From: Microcebus murinus
Taxonomy: Eukaryota > Chordata > Mammalia > Primates > Cheirogaleidae
Length of the DNA: 64,000 nt
NCBI RefSeq assembly: GCF_040939455.1
Contig: NC_134116.1
Coordinates: 74,913,900-74,977,899, forward strand
Reading direction: 5' to 3'
Each line of letters opens with the position of its first letter. The stretch's first letter is position 1. Positions 10,896-22,717 of the stretch are shown one piece after another. Made by a program: the position numbers and the translations under genes. Below the pieces are notes generated by a model. The model was given only the letters and a program-made list of their open reading frames with translations. It did no database searches and was not told the origin of the DNA.

Positions 10896-13800
10896 CGTGT
10901 ACGGAGTGTGGTCTCAGGAATCCTCTCGGCTGGGTCCCCCGGGGTCCCAGTGCCCCACGGAGGGTTCCAGATCCTGCCCTGCACTTTTACCGTCTTCCTG
11001 CTTCCCCACGGCCCGTGCTTGAGTCGTGTTTACTTGGTTCCTGCAGCCGCTTAGGGGGAATCCTCATAACAGCAGTTTGAGCCTCAACCAGGGAATCCCT
11101 GGGGCCCGCATTTTGGATCCTGCGATGCCATCTCCTCGGCACCTCACACTGTCTCTCCAGACTTGCCTCTGGGGCCCCAGAGAGTCCCTGCCGGTGTTCA
11201 GGCACGCGAGTCCGGGGCAGCAGGAGCCCCTCAGTGCACCGACACCTCAGCCCGGCGCTTGCCTCCACACGCCGTCTCCTCGGGACGGGGTGCATGCGGG
11301 GCCCGGGCAGGGTTGTAGCTCTTAATCATCGCTGGCATCTCGCCCCTGGCTCCCGTGAGAAAGGAGGTATATTTTAGCACAGGAAGCAAATCAGTCAGGT
11401 GGACGTTAACTCCCAGACACTAAGTGGCGGCGATGCACAGCGACCGTGCTGGAAGGTCTGTTGCCTGGACGATGCCGTTTAACCTTTGAGTTTTGTCGGC
11501 TAATGGACAGCGCTGGAGGCGGACATCTCTGCACGGGGAGCTGCACAGAGAGACGGGCAGGCGAGCTCCGCTCTTCCTGGCACCCAGCATATTAATGGTC
11601 AGGAATGTCAGACAAGGATCTACACCTGAGACCACCATGCTCATTGTGTTCCCTGAGCACATAGGAAAACCAGACCACTGACTGGGCTTGGGCAGTGTGA
11701 AAGCAAGGCTGTGCAGCATGTCTGGGGGACATGGCAGGGTAGCACTTGGGACATAGGGTAGCAGCAGACCCCCCTTCCCCACGCTCAGTGCAACACAAGT
11801 TTTGCAGACACAAGTTCCAGGGAGGTGGAAACCAGAACCCAGCTATCGGTTTACAAAACGGGTTGGCTTCGAAAAGCTTCTGAGAGTGCCCAGGGGGTCC
11901 AGAATTGGGAAATAAGCACAGGGCATGCCTTGTTCCTGGGTTTCTGCATGTGTCCAGTAAGAAGGGCACCTCTGGATGCTTTGGAGGACGTTGGCCGGAG
12001 CGCAAGGTGGACCCCAGTATTCGCAGCGCCACGCTGCCACCTAGTGGCTGCCGCGCTATGCGGGCAGCCTGAAAAGGCCCTGCAAAGTTTGCAGCAATTG
12101 TTTAGAAATCCCTGACTAGGGTGTCCTCAAAGTCCCTCTGAGCCAGTCCAATCTGGAGGTCCCGAGGGGACATCGCCCAGAGCAAGGTTTTCCTGGCACA
12201 GTTTGGTTAGGAAATAGTACATCAAAAGCTGCCCCCCAAAGGCATTCCTAGTAATGAGGAAGCCTATGGAACTACGTCCTGGGGTATGACCCAGCCTTTC
12301 AGATCCATCCTTCCAGCCCTGCTCCGCTACCGCACAGACCCGGGCAGGGTTTGGGGCACTGAGGAAGCGTGGCACCAACTCTAGATAATCCCACCTGCCC
12401 CTGTTCAAGGGGAAAACAGTTTAGTTTTACCAAATTAAGCCTGTCCACCAAGCTAGAAATAGAGCCATTAAACAAAAATGCAATGTGAGAAGGAGGCTTT
12501 GGGAATAAAACGGGCAGTACCTTTGCTAATGAAAGGAAGAGCTCAAGCAAGCCCTTTGGCATCTTGGTGAAGCTGAACACGTAACCCAGTGGGTCTGGAG
12601 CTGCGTGGGGAGGGAGGAGCCGTGCTAGGTGGGACTGTCCCACAGTTGCTTCTAAATTTGACCCCTGAAAACACTCCACTTGCTGAATGCCCACTTGCCC
12701 GGGAATGTTCTGCTCCACTGGTGCAGGGTGTTCATTCAGGTGCAATCCAGTGAGAAGTCGCTACACGGAGCCGGCAGCGGGGGCTTCTCGGTGGCCTGTG
12801 GCGTGGGTGCCCGAGAGGGAGGAGGCCCAGGCACCCCCCGCACATGCCTGAGGGCCGCCCCAGCTTCAAGCTGCAGGGCGTCCTGACCCTGTCTGGTGCC
12901 AGCTCCTGCCTGCGTCTTCATGCTGAGGCAGGTGCAACCAGAGCTTGGCAATCAGAAACTCCAGATGTCCTTTGTTCTGTTTTTTACGAGGTTTGGGGCA
13001 AGAGGTTTTGAGACAAACTGACTTTAAAAAAAAAAAGTTCACAAATCTAAATGAATTGACTCCCACTGCCTTTTAACGCCAGAGAGGCTTTAAAAGCATT
13101 TGACACAGACCCTCACCTCCTGGTTACCACGGATGAGATGACAGGGTGCAATCCCAGAGTTGTCACTCGATCCGTAGACGCTGGTGCGGCAACAGCTCTG
13201 AGAACGTCCTTCCACGCAGGCAAGTGGGAAGCCGTCCGGCTGCTCGCCCCGCCTGTGCTCACCTCCGTGACTCCCTTCCCAGGGAGATGACCCACGTCTC
13301 CCATGCAGGGAGAGCCGCGCTCCCAAAGCTACTTGGCACAAAGGAGGTGACGGAGTGAGTTGACTTCGAAAGTCCCCTCTGCCTACTGCAGATTAGCTGT
13401 GGAGGGGGAGACAGTCCTCCGCAGACAGGAGAAAGTTGGCTCCAATTTCCATCCTGCACGAGCCTGTGGGTGAGTCACCGCCGGCTCCTTTGTTAAGTGC
13501 TGGCACCCGCCTGGCTCGCCTCACAGGGTGGGAGGACGATGGGAGGTGGCTTTTATCAAAGTGGAGGGCACTCAAGACACCCCAGAAGAAACCAACGCAT
13601 CGGGACATGTTGACTAGTAGGTCGTTAATACACAGGTGGTGGCCATCAATACTCTGGGAAGCGGGGGTGGCCCAGGGGAATCCTGGGGTGTCCCTTGTGA
13701 GGTTTGAAGTGACTCGTGTGCCATCTATAAAGAGTCTGCTGTTCTGTAATTGTTCATAAGGGACTTGCTGACATCGCCCTAAAATAGCTGCCACTCCCAC

Positions 13801-14224
13801 ACGTCCAGCAAACCAGGGGTCCTTTGTGTGGCCCCCAAGCAGTGCCAGGCACCTGTGGGACATTCCAGGGTCAGGCCGGCCAAACTGGCTGCAGCCCACA
13901 CTGAAGGCCGGCGGGATGGGGGAGCAAGTGCTTGCAGGTTAAAAGGGGGGAACGATCTTTTGTGCCCTCTTCCCAGCCACCTCCCCAACCCTGGCCCTGC
14001 AGAGCAGAGCACCAAGCTCCCAAATCCAGGGGCCGGATGCCAAAGACCCCAGGCTGGAAGGGTGGGTGCAGGGGCCTCAGCCCTGCTGAGCTGGGGGAGA
14101 GGAGGTCTCTAGGCTTCTCTCAGTGCCTCTCAGCTGGCTCTGGCACACACAGAAAAGGACCCGGCCTCCCTTGGGATCCCCAGCCTGAGGGGGGCAGGTC
14201 TGCAGTTACATCAAGTGGATATCG
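10896..14224. other. Convergent intergenic region between SLC7A1 and MTUS2
   Basis: About 3.3 kb between the predicted cleavage sites of two genes that face each other. No exon with splice logic, RNA gene or young transposon was recognised. Open frames on both strands (up to about 170 codons at 13393-13899 minus and 13932-14447 plus) have no recognisable domains and arise in GC-rich sequence. Confidence 0.6.
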
Positions 14225-16838
14225 CAGAAAGTCCCTCAAGTTTATTTTAATAGGCTTTAGAGTTAAACACAAATATGCAACACAGAAACTGTCGGGGCAG
14301 GAACAGGAATGTCGTGACCCCATTCAACTAATCATGGAGCGGTCAGCACCCCCAACCCGTCCTGACATCCGGCTGGGACCTCGCCCCAGCATGGGGCAGG
14401 GGCCAGGCCACCAATGCATCTCCCAAATGCCACGAAGACACCAGTGACGTCTGGTGGGTCTGGTGGGGAGGCTGCAGCACCTGCACTCAGAGACATCGCT
14501 CCAGCCCGGCAGGCGGCCGGGGCAGACGCCCTGTGCAGGGAGGCCGCATCCTGATGGTGGGGGGGCAGGATCGAGGAGGAGGCACAGTGGCTGTCCCGTG
14601 TGTCTCGGGGGCGGTGCCAGCTCAGAGGACGTGGATCCACACGTTGATAGGTGTCCGTGATGAAGGGAAGAAGCCAGGGCCCTGTGGACATTAGCCCACA
14701 CCCAGGCTAAGGGCTGGAGAGGGCAGTCCACCTAGGAGGGAGTACTTAGTTCTAACATCGCTACGACTTTGACCACAACAGCCTACCACACTGTACCACA
14801 TCCTAACGTCACACCGAAGCCGGTATTGCTGTGTAACTACATTCAGCAGGTGCGGTTAGGTAAGCGGGTCCTCCTTCGGAGAGCTAAGCTGCAACCGAAC
14901 TTGCTATGTTTGTGCAGGGTGTGCCTGCTAAAAGGATAAATAACTGTGCATTCAGTCCGTGCGGCCGGACTCTAACGGAGTGCCCAACTCAGTGGCACGG
15001 CATCACGCAGAGCCTCTAAAGGAAAGAGAAATGTTGCTTCACTGAGTGCCTGCTGTGTATGTCCCCAGAATGAGCAGGACCCGGGGACCCCAACTTTGAC
15101 TCATGCAAGGGACATAGATCACACCTGCCTTCACGTTGGCCACACATGTGTCCAGTGGGCTGGGCCCCGGGGGAGCTGACCCCTGTCATGGGCTGTTGCT
15201 TCCTTGCTCCATGGCTCTGGCCCCTGCAGGACCTTGCATGGGACTTGTTGCCTTGGACATGCTCAAAGACATGCCTGTGCTCAGGACAAATTTTAGGGGC
15301 TTTAGGGAGAAGAGTGCAGGGTCTTTGTCACACACAGGAAACAAAGGCATCATTATCATCACCATATCGACTGTTAAAACTACTTCTTCCTTTTGGGTAT
15401 CATGCTCCTAATCTTCCACAGCACTACATGAATACCTTTCATATTCTAATTCTACCATTTCAGAGACAGATGCCAGTCCAGCAGCCGTGACCCCTGGCTG
15501 GCTGTTTCGTTGGGCTCCTCTGTTTGGGAGAACATCCTGGGCCTCCGGCACGACCACCGGCAGCCTCAGTGTCACTTGATCATCCAGCAGAAAGTACAAA
15601 TGGGTTTCTGGGAGTTCATGTGATGATCTAGCACAGCTTAGAACTGGTCCCTCGGGACAGAAAGGTTGGTTTTCTGGAAGCCCCTGCTAGAACCCCTGAG
15701 CCATCTCAATGTGCAGTGAAGGGGTTGATGATAGAACCAAATCGAAGTGGGGGTTGCCTATGAAATGGGGGCCACATTTCAATGAGTTGACCATTTACAG
15801 CACAGGGAAGGCTGGGGCACACTTTCCCGCTCTGTGCCTGATCAAAGTATGGACCTATCAGCAGTTTCCTTTACGAGGATGGAGCATGAATGGTCTCGGT
15901 CATCTCCAAGGTCATCCTCACTCTCACTGACAGGTCATGCTCTTCTATGGTTTCCCCTCGGGTGCAACAATAGCTTAATGACTGATTCCGAGATGCCATT
16001 TAGGAAAAAAGCAAAAATTGTGTTTACAAGACTATTATAGATGAGTCACTGTCATGAGTTAACATCTGCAAAACTGCTAAGCCCCGTAGGGTTTCCCACT
16101 GCTTCTCCACTCACGACAGGAGCATTAATAATTAAAACTTGCGAATGGAATAACAGTGACCTCACATCATGGTGACTAAGAAGCTGATTGTTCCAAAGGC
16201 AGCTACCGTTCACAGATCGCTGGTGTTCGTGGTAGAGAGAGTACCACTTGGTGGTGGGTTGAAAGGCGCTTCTTCTCTGTATCTTTTTTTTTTTTTTCCT
16301 TTTTCTATTTTGGGTAGAAATATTCCTGGGAAGCTAGATAGAAATGCATTTTCATTTCCCAATAATTCTTAGGCACAAGCTAGAAAACTGCTGACCTCCA
16401 CTAAAATATGTCAGCACTTCATGTTATAAAAAATGCAATTCAGAACCGCCGCATGTGCATATACGTGTATCTAAATATACACACATATCGGTGCAGCACA
16501 CAATGATTATTCAATGATTATTGAAAACTGAGCTATCTGCAACTAACCTGAAATTCTGCAGTGAAAGTTCATTGCTCAAGAACAATTGGAAGTGTCTTTC
16601 TTTTGGCTCTAACTATGGTAAAACGTTCGCACATCAGACTCTACCATTTACACTTTCCTAAGTGCCGATACCGGGACAGTCTCACGCGGGGATCGGAGGA
16701 GGGCGCGGCCCGGGGTGCGTGGTGCAGCTACCGCGCATGCGCACAGGGCCAGCTCCGGCGGCACCTGCTCGGTGCTCCCTTGGGGCGGACGCGCTGGACA
16801 CGCTGGAGGCCGGAGCTCCCGAGGGCGGCGTGGCGGCG
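14225..16838 (-). other. MTUS2: MTUS2 3' untranslated region (about 2.6 kb)
   Basis: Runs from the stop codon at 16839-16841 to the predicted cleavage site just below the minus-strand AATAAA at 14241-14246. A length of about 2.6 kb is in line with my memory of the human mRNA. The segment nearest the stop (16680-16838) is CpG-rich. The block at 14746-15010 is unique-looking and has a minus-strand TTATTTATC at 14935-14943. No transposon was recognised in it. The extent is inferred from signals only. Confidence 0.65.
14241..14246 (-). terminator. MTUS2: MTUS2 polyadenylation signal
   Basis: TTTATT on the plus strand reads AATAAA on the minus strand. It is the most convincing signal I found downstream of the MTUS2 stop, followed on the minus strand by T/G-containing sequence (cttgatgtaactgc). 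Confidence 0.6.
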
Positions 16839-16910
16839 TCATCTGGGCGTCGTGCTGACTCTGGCCGGGGACGAGGGCCCCGAGGAGGAGCCACGGTAAA
16901 CGGGGGACGT
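16680..16910. promoter_or_regulatory. CpG island over the MTUS2 stop codon and proximal 3'UTR, with NRF1-type palindrome
   Basis: A short, dense CpG cluster in an otherwise moderate-GC area. It includes GCGCATGCGC at 16734-16743, the core palindrome bound by NRF1, about 95 bases past the stop. Part of the density reflects codon use at the MTUS2 C-terminus, but the cluster continues into the 3'UTR where no coding constraint applies. Confidence 0.5.
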
Positions 16911-17052
16911 GGGGGAGAGTTTAATGGGGCTGGTCGGGTCCCCAGTCTGGAGCTTCCAAAGCAGCTCTTCGTTGGTTCGGCTCAATCTCTTCTTCTCCTG
17001 GGTTTCTTTTTCCACATATTCCTGGAGATTAGCGTTTTCCTCCGACAGTTGT
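16839..17052 (-). CDS. MTUS2: MTUS2 terminal coding exon (C-terminus and stop)
   Basis: MTUS2 (TIP150, CAZIP) is a microtubule-associated protein that tracks growing plus ends through EB1. Read on the minus strand, the exon follows acceptor cccccacgcag, completes an arginine codon with one base, and encodes 70 residues and TGA. It begins with coiled coil ([20 protein letters not shown]), then [17 protein letters not shown], and ends in a Ser/Pro-rich tail ([20 protein letters not shown], then [12 protein letters not shown]). The NEELLWKL block is shared with the paralogue MTUS1 (ATIP), but the tail is that of MTUS2. The tail has several S/T-P sites that could be phosphorylated. Confidence 0.97.
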
Positions 17053-17394
17053 CTGCGTGGGGGAGAACGACAAACGGTCAAGTGGCAATCACGCTAGCAG
17101 ACACTTAACTGGAGGCCACCCGGTGGGTGCAGGGCAGAGGGAGAAAGGGACACGTCCCACCCAGTGGCCAAGGACCTCGGTGGAAACAGGATTTCTGCGC
17201 GTCCTGCGGACACATCCGTCCCCAGAGCCTCTCCGGACAACACTTAATCGGCTCACGGCCCTCTGCGGGGTCAGGGGAGGCGCTGGTTGTCCATCAGACG
17301 AGCACGGGAGGGAAGCGGACAGCTCCTGCAGGTGTGCTGCGGGGGCTCAGAGAGGAGACGCCCCCACACCTGTCTGAGCCTGCCGGGAATGCCG

Positions 17395-17465
17395 CCCCCC
17401 CAGCACCCAGCATGGTGCCTGTACATAACAGAGGCTCAGTTAATGTTTGCTGATAAAGGATGCTG
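17395..17465 (+). repeat. L2-type LINE 3'-end remnant
   Basis: The sequence 'ggtgcctgtacataacagag' followed by 'gctcagttaatgtttgctga' matches the characteristic L2 terminus (…gcctggcacatagtaggcgctcaataaat…) with substitutions. Confidence 0.5.
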
Positions 17466-17877
17466 GATGGAAAATGAGTCGATGAATTTTGTGCCTTCTT
17501 TTAAGGAAGCTTGAGTTGTTTGCTTTGTTGCATTTTTAAAAGTCACAGCACGTTTGAGGAACTGACAGGAATAAGTAACTACACGTGCATTTTACAGCTG
17601 GACAGATGGAGGCCCAGCAAATCACCCCTCTGGATAAAGCCTGTTCTTGCTCTGCCGCCGACGGCACCTTTGCAGATTCCCAGGGAGGTCCGTGCTGCTC
17701 AGGCTTTCTCCCACACTTTCATCAGGGTGGCTGGAAGACGGCCCTGCCTACCTGAGGCCTGGGGCAAGAGGAAGCCGAAGGGGCAAGGGACGGAACCTGC
17801 TGCCCCAGTGCGCTTTCCTGTGTGCCTCTGGGGTGGAAACCGTAGGCCTGCACCTTGGGCTCACTTGTGGAGACCAT

Positions 17878-18162
17878 GGCTCTGTGTGCATGTATGCGTG
17901 TGTGCAAGAATGTGTGTGAGTGTATGTATTTGTGTGTGAGGGCAAGCATGCAAGTGTGAGTGTGAGTATGCAACTATGAGGGCATGTGAGAGTGGGTGTG
18001 ATTATATGTGTATGTGTGAGCGTGTATGAGAATCAATGTGAGTGTGAGCATGTATGAGCATGCACGAGTGGGACTATGCTAGTATGAGTGTACGTGTGTG
18101 CATGTGCGTGTGTGCATGTGCATGAGTATGCACGTGCACATGAGTGCGTGTGCACAGGTGAC
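17878..18162. repeat. Degenerate (TG)n / TGTGAG minisatellite
   Basis: Nearly 290 bases of alternating purine-pyrimidine sequence with recurring 'gtgtgag', 'gtatgag' and 'gtgcatg' units. It creates Val/Cys/Met-rich or His/Thr-rich open frames that are not genes. Confidence 0.85.
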
Positions 18163-18759
18163 ACAACCTGGGTGCACCGAGGAGCCCAGTTCAGTCTTGT
18201 GGGCCAGGGTTCAGGCCTGGGTGTCAGTGGGGTGGCGAAGCCCTCACGGAAGAGATGAGGTACAGCTGGCTGGTGGAGCCAACTCCCCCCGCCCCCATGT
18301 TACCCACTCTGAGATGCAGAAGGGAGGGGCCTCCACACCCTGCCTTGGACGTTGGGTCACCTCAGAGCTGGGTCTTGCAGGGACAGGCAGGACCGAGAGG
18401 GAAACAGTGCATTTCTGGAAGCCTCAGTGGTCACTCAGTGGTGGCTCTTTTGCCTGGGAACACCTAGCTGGCCTTCCTCCCCTAATCTCGTCCAGAAATA
18501 AATCCCTCATATCCCCATGCCATGGAGCACCCTGCTTCATGCTTCTGCTGATTTCAGTCCTTTCTCCTGAGGTGGGGGGCTAGTGACACAGCCAGGGCAC
18601 AGGCCAGGTGTGGCAGGGGAAACGCCAAGAGACCGTGTGGGGCAGACTCACAGCTCAGAGTGAGGCAAGGTGGATGTTGGGACAAAAAGAAGCTCAAGAG
18701 CAAAGTCACTCTTGTGTGGGCGACACGTGCTTTGTGCGCCAGACCCCCATCCCACCCAC

Positions 18760-18857
18760 CTGGTGACAACTGTGTTTTGGTCGATCCTTGCTTTGAGGTC
18801 TTCATTCTGCTGTTGGAGAACTTGGATCTTTTCTTCCAAGACAATGTTCTTTTCCAC
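18760..18857 (-). CDS. MTUS2: MTUS2 coding exon (coiled coil)
   Basis: On the minus strand, acceptor gctgtatcctttacag opens a 98-bp exon that ends GTCACCAG|gtgggt. It encodes 32 residues in phase 0, starting [20 protein letters not shown] and ending DQNTVVT, plus AG of an arginine codon completed in the terminal exon. The heptad pattern is clear coiled coil. MTUS1 has the corresponding block (VDNN..L..KL...QQENEELKAR), which supports the exon structure. Confidence 0.96.
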
Positions 18858-18959
18858 CTGTAAAGGATACAGCATTTATGAGGTTCTCAGCAAGGCCACG
18901 AGATAGGTAGTAAACCAGTGCCCTCAGCTCTGGGCTTTGAGGATTTTCAATAACAGCGG

Positions 18960-19080
18960 TTTGCAAACTGTAGTCTGCAAAGCATTAGTGGGTTGTAAAA
19001 TCAGGTTAGAGAGACGTGACCAGCATTTCTTTTTTAAACAAAATAAAACAAAACAAAAAAATGCCAGAGTGCACTGCATA
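18960..19080 (+). repeat. Probable ancient DNA-transposon remnant
   Basis: The text 'gtttgcaaactgtagtctgc', then 'agcattagtgggttgtaaaa', then 'gtgaccagcatttctttttt' and 'atgccagagtgcac' resembles a common old human interspersed repeat whose class I could not fix from memory. Confidence 0.35.
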
Positions 19081-19110
19081 TAGAAGTGGGTACTGTTATA
19101 TATGTTTTAG

Positions 19111-19190
19111 ACATATATTTATATATATATATATATACACACACATATATATATACACATATATATATACACACACACATATATATTTGT
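19111..19190. repeat. (TA)n/(CA)n compound microsatellite
   Basis: Alternating blocks of TATATA and CACACA over about 80 bases in an MTUS2 intron. Confidence 0.95.
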
Positions 19191-21410
19191 ATGTGTGTTG
19201 GGTTCCTGGGTAAGATGTATTTCTCACAGTGAGTGTCCCCAGGCCCTTGCCATTGTCAGAGATAAGCCACAAACACCACCAGGACCTAATTTGACAAGTG
19301 GCCCCATGGTTTTTCCCGAAGGGTCAACTACAGTGCAGCAGTGTCCCTGGCCAGCCATGCACACACTATGTGACATTCTGAATTAATGGAGGGATAGAAA
19401 TATAAATAATGTGAACACACTTTTTCCATTTGAGGCTATGGGCATCCAGGAACACAAAACCCAAGACCATCTTGGCTCATTACCAGAAACCCCATCATCC
19501 CACGGCTGCTATTCCCCCACAATTTATGCCTCTCTCTCTGTCAGTGTGTCCCCTAGGGCCTGAGACCTCACTGAAGTACAGTTCTACTTTAAGATGAATT
19601 TAGAAATAAATTATTTTTTGAAAAGAATGTGGCAAATTCACCATTAATGCAGTTAATCTTTTAAAAAATACTGTCACTTGTCCATGAATAGGGCTTAGAA
19701 GTCCTCGCCACAGGACTGGCCTCTGTCCCTGAGCTTTGGCAAGGAACCTCATGCAGCCCTCATCTTTGCTCCCAGGAGATGGGAAGCAGTGAGATAGCTT
19801 CTTTTTTGCCTGGAAAAGTTTCTGGAATGAGAAGCCTTGTGTGCCTGCAGAAAGCCTGGAGCATGGCTGCAAACAGCCAAGTAAACCCAGGGGCTTGTGG
19901 GGACCCGACGCAGATGGCCCAGCCAGAAGGAGGGGGCTTCCTGGTTGCTGTGAGAATGGACATTGCCCACACCGGCCAGGGTCAGGCTCTGGCTGTGAGC
20001 TCCCCGCCGGCCCCAGCCCCGGCCTGAGCTGGGAAGTTCTGGAAGTTCTGCCAAGTGGCCAGCATCACCCAGTCTGCCCCTGCTACCTCATGGGCACCAG
20101 TTCTGCAAGATATGTCTGCAAAAAGGGATCGTTCTAGATAGAGGGGTCATGGCAACCAAATGCAAGGGGTGGTCCTAGATCGGCCCCTAGTTTGGATACA
20201 CCAACTGCAAGGGACATTCCAGAGACAAGTGGGGAACTTTAAAAATTAGATGAAAGGATCAGTTCTTCAGAGGCCAAGTGAGAGATTTGTTAACTGAAAC
20301 AGTGTAGGATACAAAACCTTGTACAGTACAATATGTGTTGTGTGTGTGTGCGCAGACACACACTCACAGAGAAAAAGTTCTGGAAAGTGTAAGAGTGGTT
20401 GGAATACGATGTTTTAATCTTATTGTTGTTTATCTTATTTTATAATTTCCTATAGTATACATATTTTCCTTTTAAGGTATAAAAAGTTTATTTTAAAAAT
20501 AATAATAAAGAGGAAAATAATAAGAACCTATGTGAGATCCTTGGGCCAACTTCCACATCAAGACGGCTCTCCTTGGAAGCAGGTTTCTCTGCTACTCCCT
20601 TTGGCCACCTTTCTGGGACTCTAGCCCGGACCCCACTGGCCTTGAGCCACAGGTGGAGGGTGAGATCCCGGTGCCGGGTTCCCCCTAGGGGGCGCCCTTT
20701 GCTAGCTCTGCAGGAGGCAGGTGGAGGGCAGAGGTGGAGGGTGTCGGTGAGAGCAAGGACTCCTTTAGGGACTGAACCCCACATTCCTATGTTGAAACCT
20801 GCTCCCTCATATGATGATATTAGGACGTGGAGCATTGGGGAGGTGATTTGGTCACGAGGGTGGAGTCCTCACGAATGAGATAAACGCCCTTGCCCCTCTG
20901 CCACGTGAGGACCCGGAGCCCTGGGCCAAGGCTCCCGCCCAGCTCGGCCACTTGTAGCTCCGCCGGCGCTTTCTCCGCGCTGTGAGGTGGCCGCGTAGGG
21001 CAGCTGCTCCACCGGCGTGCTGTCAGAGCTAGGGGACAGACTCCGGTAAGGGGCTCTGCGCAGCGCCCGGCAGTCCAGTCATGCCGCATCCCGCATGCTC
21101 ACCGCACATGCCCTGGAGAGGGGTGAGGGAGTGGCACATCCCCAGGAAGGCCAGGGCGAAGCCAAGAGGAGGCGGCCAATCGGGAGGGCCGCAGAGTCGG
21201 GTAGGGTGAGGCCACCCCAGAGACTCCTCATCAGAACCCCTGGCTTCCTGAGAAGGGCACTGGGGCTCACCTGTGGGATTTTCTGCCCCGGTGTCAGCCA
21301 TGGGCAGGGAAGGGGCGCACCTGGCTGAACACCACCAGTGACGGCGACAGGGACAACAGCAGGGACGTCACAGACGTTAGTCACGCTCCTGAGCAAACGG
21401 ACCAACTCAC

Positions 21411-21530
21411 CAGCTTCTCCAGCTCAATAATCTTCTTTTCCTGCTGGTGTATCTGCTGATTCTTCATCTCTAATACCTGCTTCAGACTCTTCATGTCTTC
21501 TTCCAAGTGCTGATAAGGAGCCAGCGCAAT
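21411..21530 (-). CDS. MTUS2: MTUS2 coding exon (coiled coil)
   Basis: This 120-bp exon encodes exactly 40 codons, phase 0 at both ends. The peptide starts [20 protein letters not shown] and ends in [10 protein letters not shown]. The acceptor is ccccgagtag. A tempting internal cag immediately before HLEED would drop seven residues. The IALAPYQ segment is present in human MTUS2 as I remember it, and corresponds to the region before LEQELESLKAVLEIKN in MTUS1, so the longer exon was chosen. The donor is CTG|gtgagt. Strong heptads indicate coiled coil. Use of the internal acceptor (NAGCAC-type) would keep the frame and could yield a minor isoform. Confidence 0.94.
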
Positions 21531-22717
21531 CTACTCGGGGGGCAGAGAGCAACGCGCTGTGGGCCGGCGTTCCCGCCAAAACCCGGTATTAACCGGTGCG
21601 TGAGTCCAGCTAAGTCTAGCCTTCTGTGGCAAGCTTCCCAGGGCAACTGCAGCACTGAAGGCAGATGCCCAAAGCCTGCCTTCCATTTCCCACTGGGAAC
21701 CCTGCTAAAAATCCAGCTCTGTCGGGGAGCGGGAGAGACATGGCTGCTGTTGTCCCCTGGAAAGTCTGATCCTGGAAACAATGGACACTTCCAGAAGGGA
21801 ACTCATGTGGTAGGAAGAGTAAATCCAACGCTGGCTTTTAACATTGGCTCAAACTACCTGATTCACCAAGCACCTGGGTATCGTATAGTCCCCACCTGTG
21901 CCCATGGAGACGCCACCCCCCCACCCCCCTCCCATGCATAGGAAATGAGCAAAGCGGTTTACGAAGCAGAATGAAGACAAAAATGTCTTCATTTTAGAAG
22001 AAGACATGTTAGCATAGGGTTGCTGGATGCAACCAACAAAAATATAGGACATGCTGTTAAATTTGAATTTCAGATAACCAACGTTTTAAAAAAAGTTTAG
22101 CGTAAGTGTTGCATGGGACATAGACTCAAAAACTCATTTATCTGTAATTCAAAAAAAATTTTTAGAAGGTATCTCGTTCTGTTGCTCGGGCTGGAGAATG
22201 CAGTGGCTATTCCCATCTCCGTCCCAGAGCACTGCAGCCTAGGATAGGTAGCTGGGGCTCATCTGTCATTCCGATTGAATCAGGTGTCCTGTATTTTAGT
22301 TGGCAACCCTTCCTTAGAAGGAAGGAGTTTTGCCAGCTTTTCTGGAAAAAATTCCCCTCAACCTACTACTGATGATGGCAGCCTAAACCGGAGTTGGGAT
22401 GATGGAGGGGTGGTCCCACCCAGGGTGGGCAGTTTCCAGACTGTGCTCCTATCCCAGGAGCCCAGGGACCCCGGCTGGAGACCGCCATGGAATTTGGCAA
22501 AAATCACATGTAGATGGAGCAGCCCACAGCTGCCTCGTGCCTCAGGGGAGAAGTGCTGACTGGAGTTGTTTAAAACTCCAGGGGAGGTCATGACCAGCTG
22601 TCACGTCCACAGCAGGTCTACAGGAAGCCTCGTGTTGGGGTAAGACCCCCGAGGAAGCGACGCAGCCCGCCGGGGTGGGGCCCCTGGGGGATAGGACGCC
22701 TGGAGACCAGAGACTAC
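21531..22717 (-). other. MTUS2: MTUS2 intron with a 7SL-derived monomer
   Basis: About 1.2 kb. It includes an antisense FRAM-like fragment around 22160-22255. The rest shows no recognisable feature. Confidence 0.75.
22160..22255 (-). repeat. FRAM-like 7SL-derived monomer fragment
   Basis: On the minus strand the segment reads 'ggctgcagtgctctggga' followed by 'gaatagccactgcattctcc', 'agcccgagcaacagaacgag' and 'ataccttct' before an A/T tail. The 'gaatagccactgca' motif is from 7SL RNA and is kept in FRAM/Alu right monomers. Degenerate and short. Confidence 0.55.

Larger units (their letters stand above)
17053..18759 (-). other. MTUS2: MTUS2 intron with TG-rich minisatellite and L2 remnant
   Basis: About 1.7 kb. 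It contains a short L2-like 3' end near 17395-17465 and a degenerate (TG)n tract at 17878-18162. No other feature was recognised. Confidence 0.8.
18858..21410 (-). other. MTUS2: MTUS2 intron with an old DNA-transposon remnant and AT/AC microsatellite
   Basis: About 2.55 kb. Beyond the entries at 18960-19080 and 19111-19190, I see only a short TG run at 20334-20350, an A/T-rich tract at 20450-20520 and GC-rich sequence around 20900-21350, none with gene structure. Confidence 0.75.

Noticed and set aside
18098..18583. 161-codon plus-strand frame starting in TG-rich sequence
   Set aside because: Its start lies in the TG minisatellite (Met/Val/His/Cys repeats) and the remainder has no domain, donor or acceptor logic.
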